Assembly: GCA_007123985.1 (NCBI GenBank)
Contig: SLGA01000056.1
Coordinates: 1 to 6,367 of the forward strand
DNA: 6,367 bases
Reading direction: 5' to 3'
DNA from: Balneolaceae bacterium
Lineage (GTDB): Bacteria > Bacteroidota > Rhodothermia > Balneolales > Balneolaceae
Position numbers and translations under genes: made by a program. Below the pieces are notes generated by a model. The model searched no databases and had not been told where the DNA came from. It worked only from the letters and a program-made list of their open reading frames with translations. This document shows positions 6,228-6,367 of this stretch, one piece after another; the first letter of the stretch is position 1; every line of letters starts with the position of its first letter.

Positions 6228-6308
6228 CATTGGATCAATTTATTGAAGGTTAAGGATACATTTGGATTTTAAGTACTTGGTTAACTAACAACACTCACTT
6301 CAACGATG

Positions 6309-6337
6309 ATAATAGTTTATACATGAATAAACAGCAA
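6309..6337 (-). promoter_or_regulatory. Weak candidate promoter for the permease gene
   Basis: On the minus strand TTGCTG (6337-6332) and TATTAT (6314-6309) are separated by 17 bp, resembling sigma-70 -35/-10 boxes with 3/6 and 5/6 matches. If the host is Bacteroidota-like its main sigma factor prefers a TTG ... TAnnTTTG pattern, which fits less well. Transcription from here would put the whole heptamer array in a leader of about 190 nt. The rest of 6228-6367 is AT-rich, with no ORF or RNA gene I can recognise. Confidence 0.2.
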
Positions 6338-6367
6338 CTATTTATTATGAATTAAGATAGATTTAAG

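Noticed and set aside
5939..6253. Plus-strand ORF of 104 residues with a repeating FRVQGSG/CRVQGAG heptapeptide
   Set aside because: It is antisense to the permease and then reads through the heptamer array, whose 21-bp triple unit happens to be open on this strand. Low-complexity product with no domain or start signal.

Overview
The window looks like a piece of chromosome from a Bacteroidota/Rhodothermota-type Gram-negative bacterium, possibly Balneolia. This is an inference from four things: a lipid-anchored RND adaptor, a TonB-C-domain lipoprotein, mostly A-rich leaders without Shine-Dalgarno sequences, and abundant intergenic repeats beside DUF559 genes. No rRNA or other marker gene is present to confirm it. 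Every convincing gene lies on the minus strand, so transcription runs from high to low coordinates.

Layout in the direction of transcription: (1) 6367-6228, an AT-rich leader with a weak promoter candidate. (2) 6227-6112, a 16-copy heptamer array (CAGGGTT/CAGGGTG) that abuts the permease reading frame. (3) 6111-3019, a full-size RND efflux permease with a TTG start at the array edge. (4) 3022-2355, a roughly 0.67-kb block with an inverted pair of GC-rich palindromic repeats around a dead DUF559 endonuclease-like gene (one nonsense mutation and one frameshift). (5) 2333-1233, the RND periplasmic adaptor, a lipoprotein. (6) 1168-1098, another repeat copy. (7) 929-474, a small lipoprotein with a TonB C-terminal domain. 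(8) 431-364, another repeat copy. (9) 338-1, an intact but window-truncated DUF559 gene, about 92% identical to the dead copy.

Functionally, the permease and adaptor should form the inner-membrane and periplasmic parts of one tripartite efflux pump. No outer-membrane TolC-like channel is present. The permease precedes the adaptor, and a gap of about 0.7 kb separates them. The TonB-C lipoprotein may be co-transcribed, but nothing ties it to the pump.

I found no wholly new multi-gene system. The unusual content is repeat biology: a telomere-like, G-quadruplex-capable heptamer array where the permease should have its normal start region; a composite palindromic repeat near the 3' ends of all three complete genes, supplying the permease stop codon; and a repeat/DUF559 unit that separates two genes expected to be adjacent.
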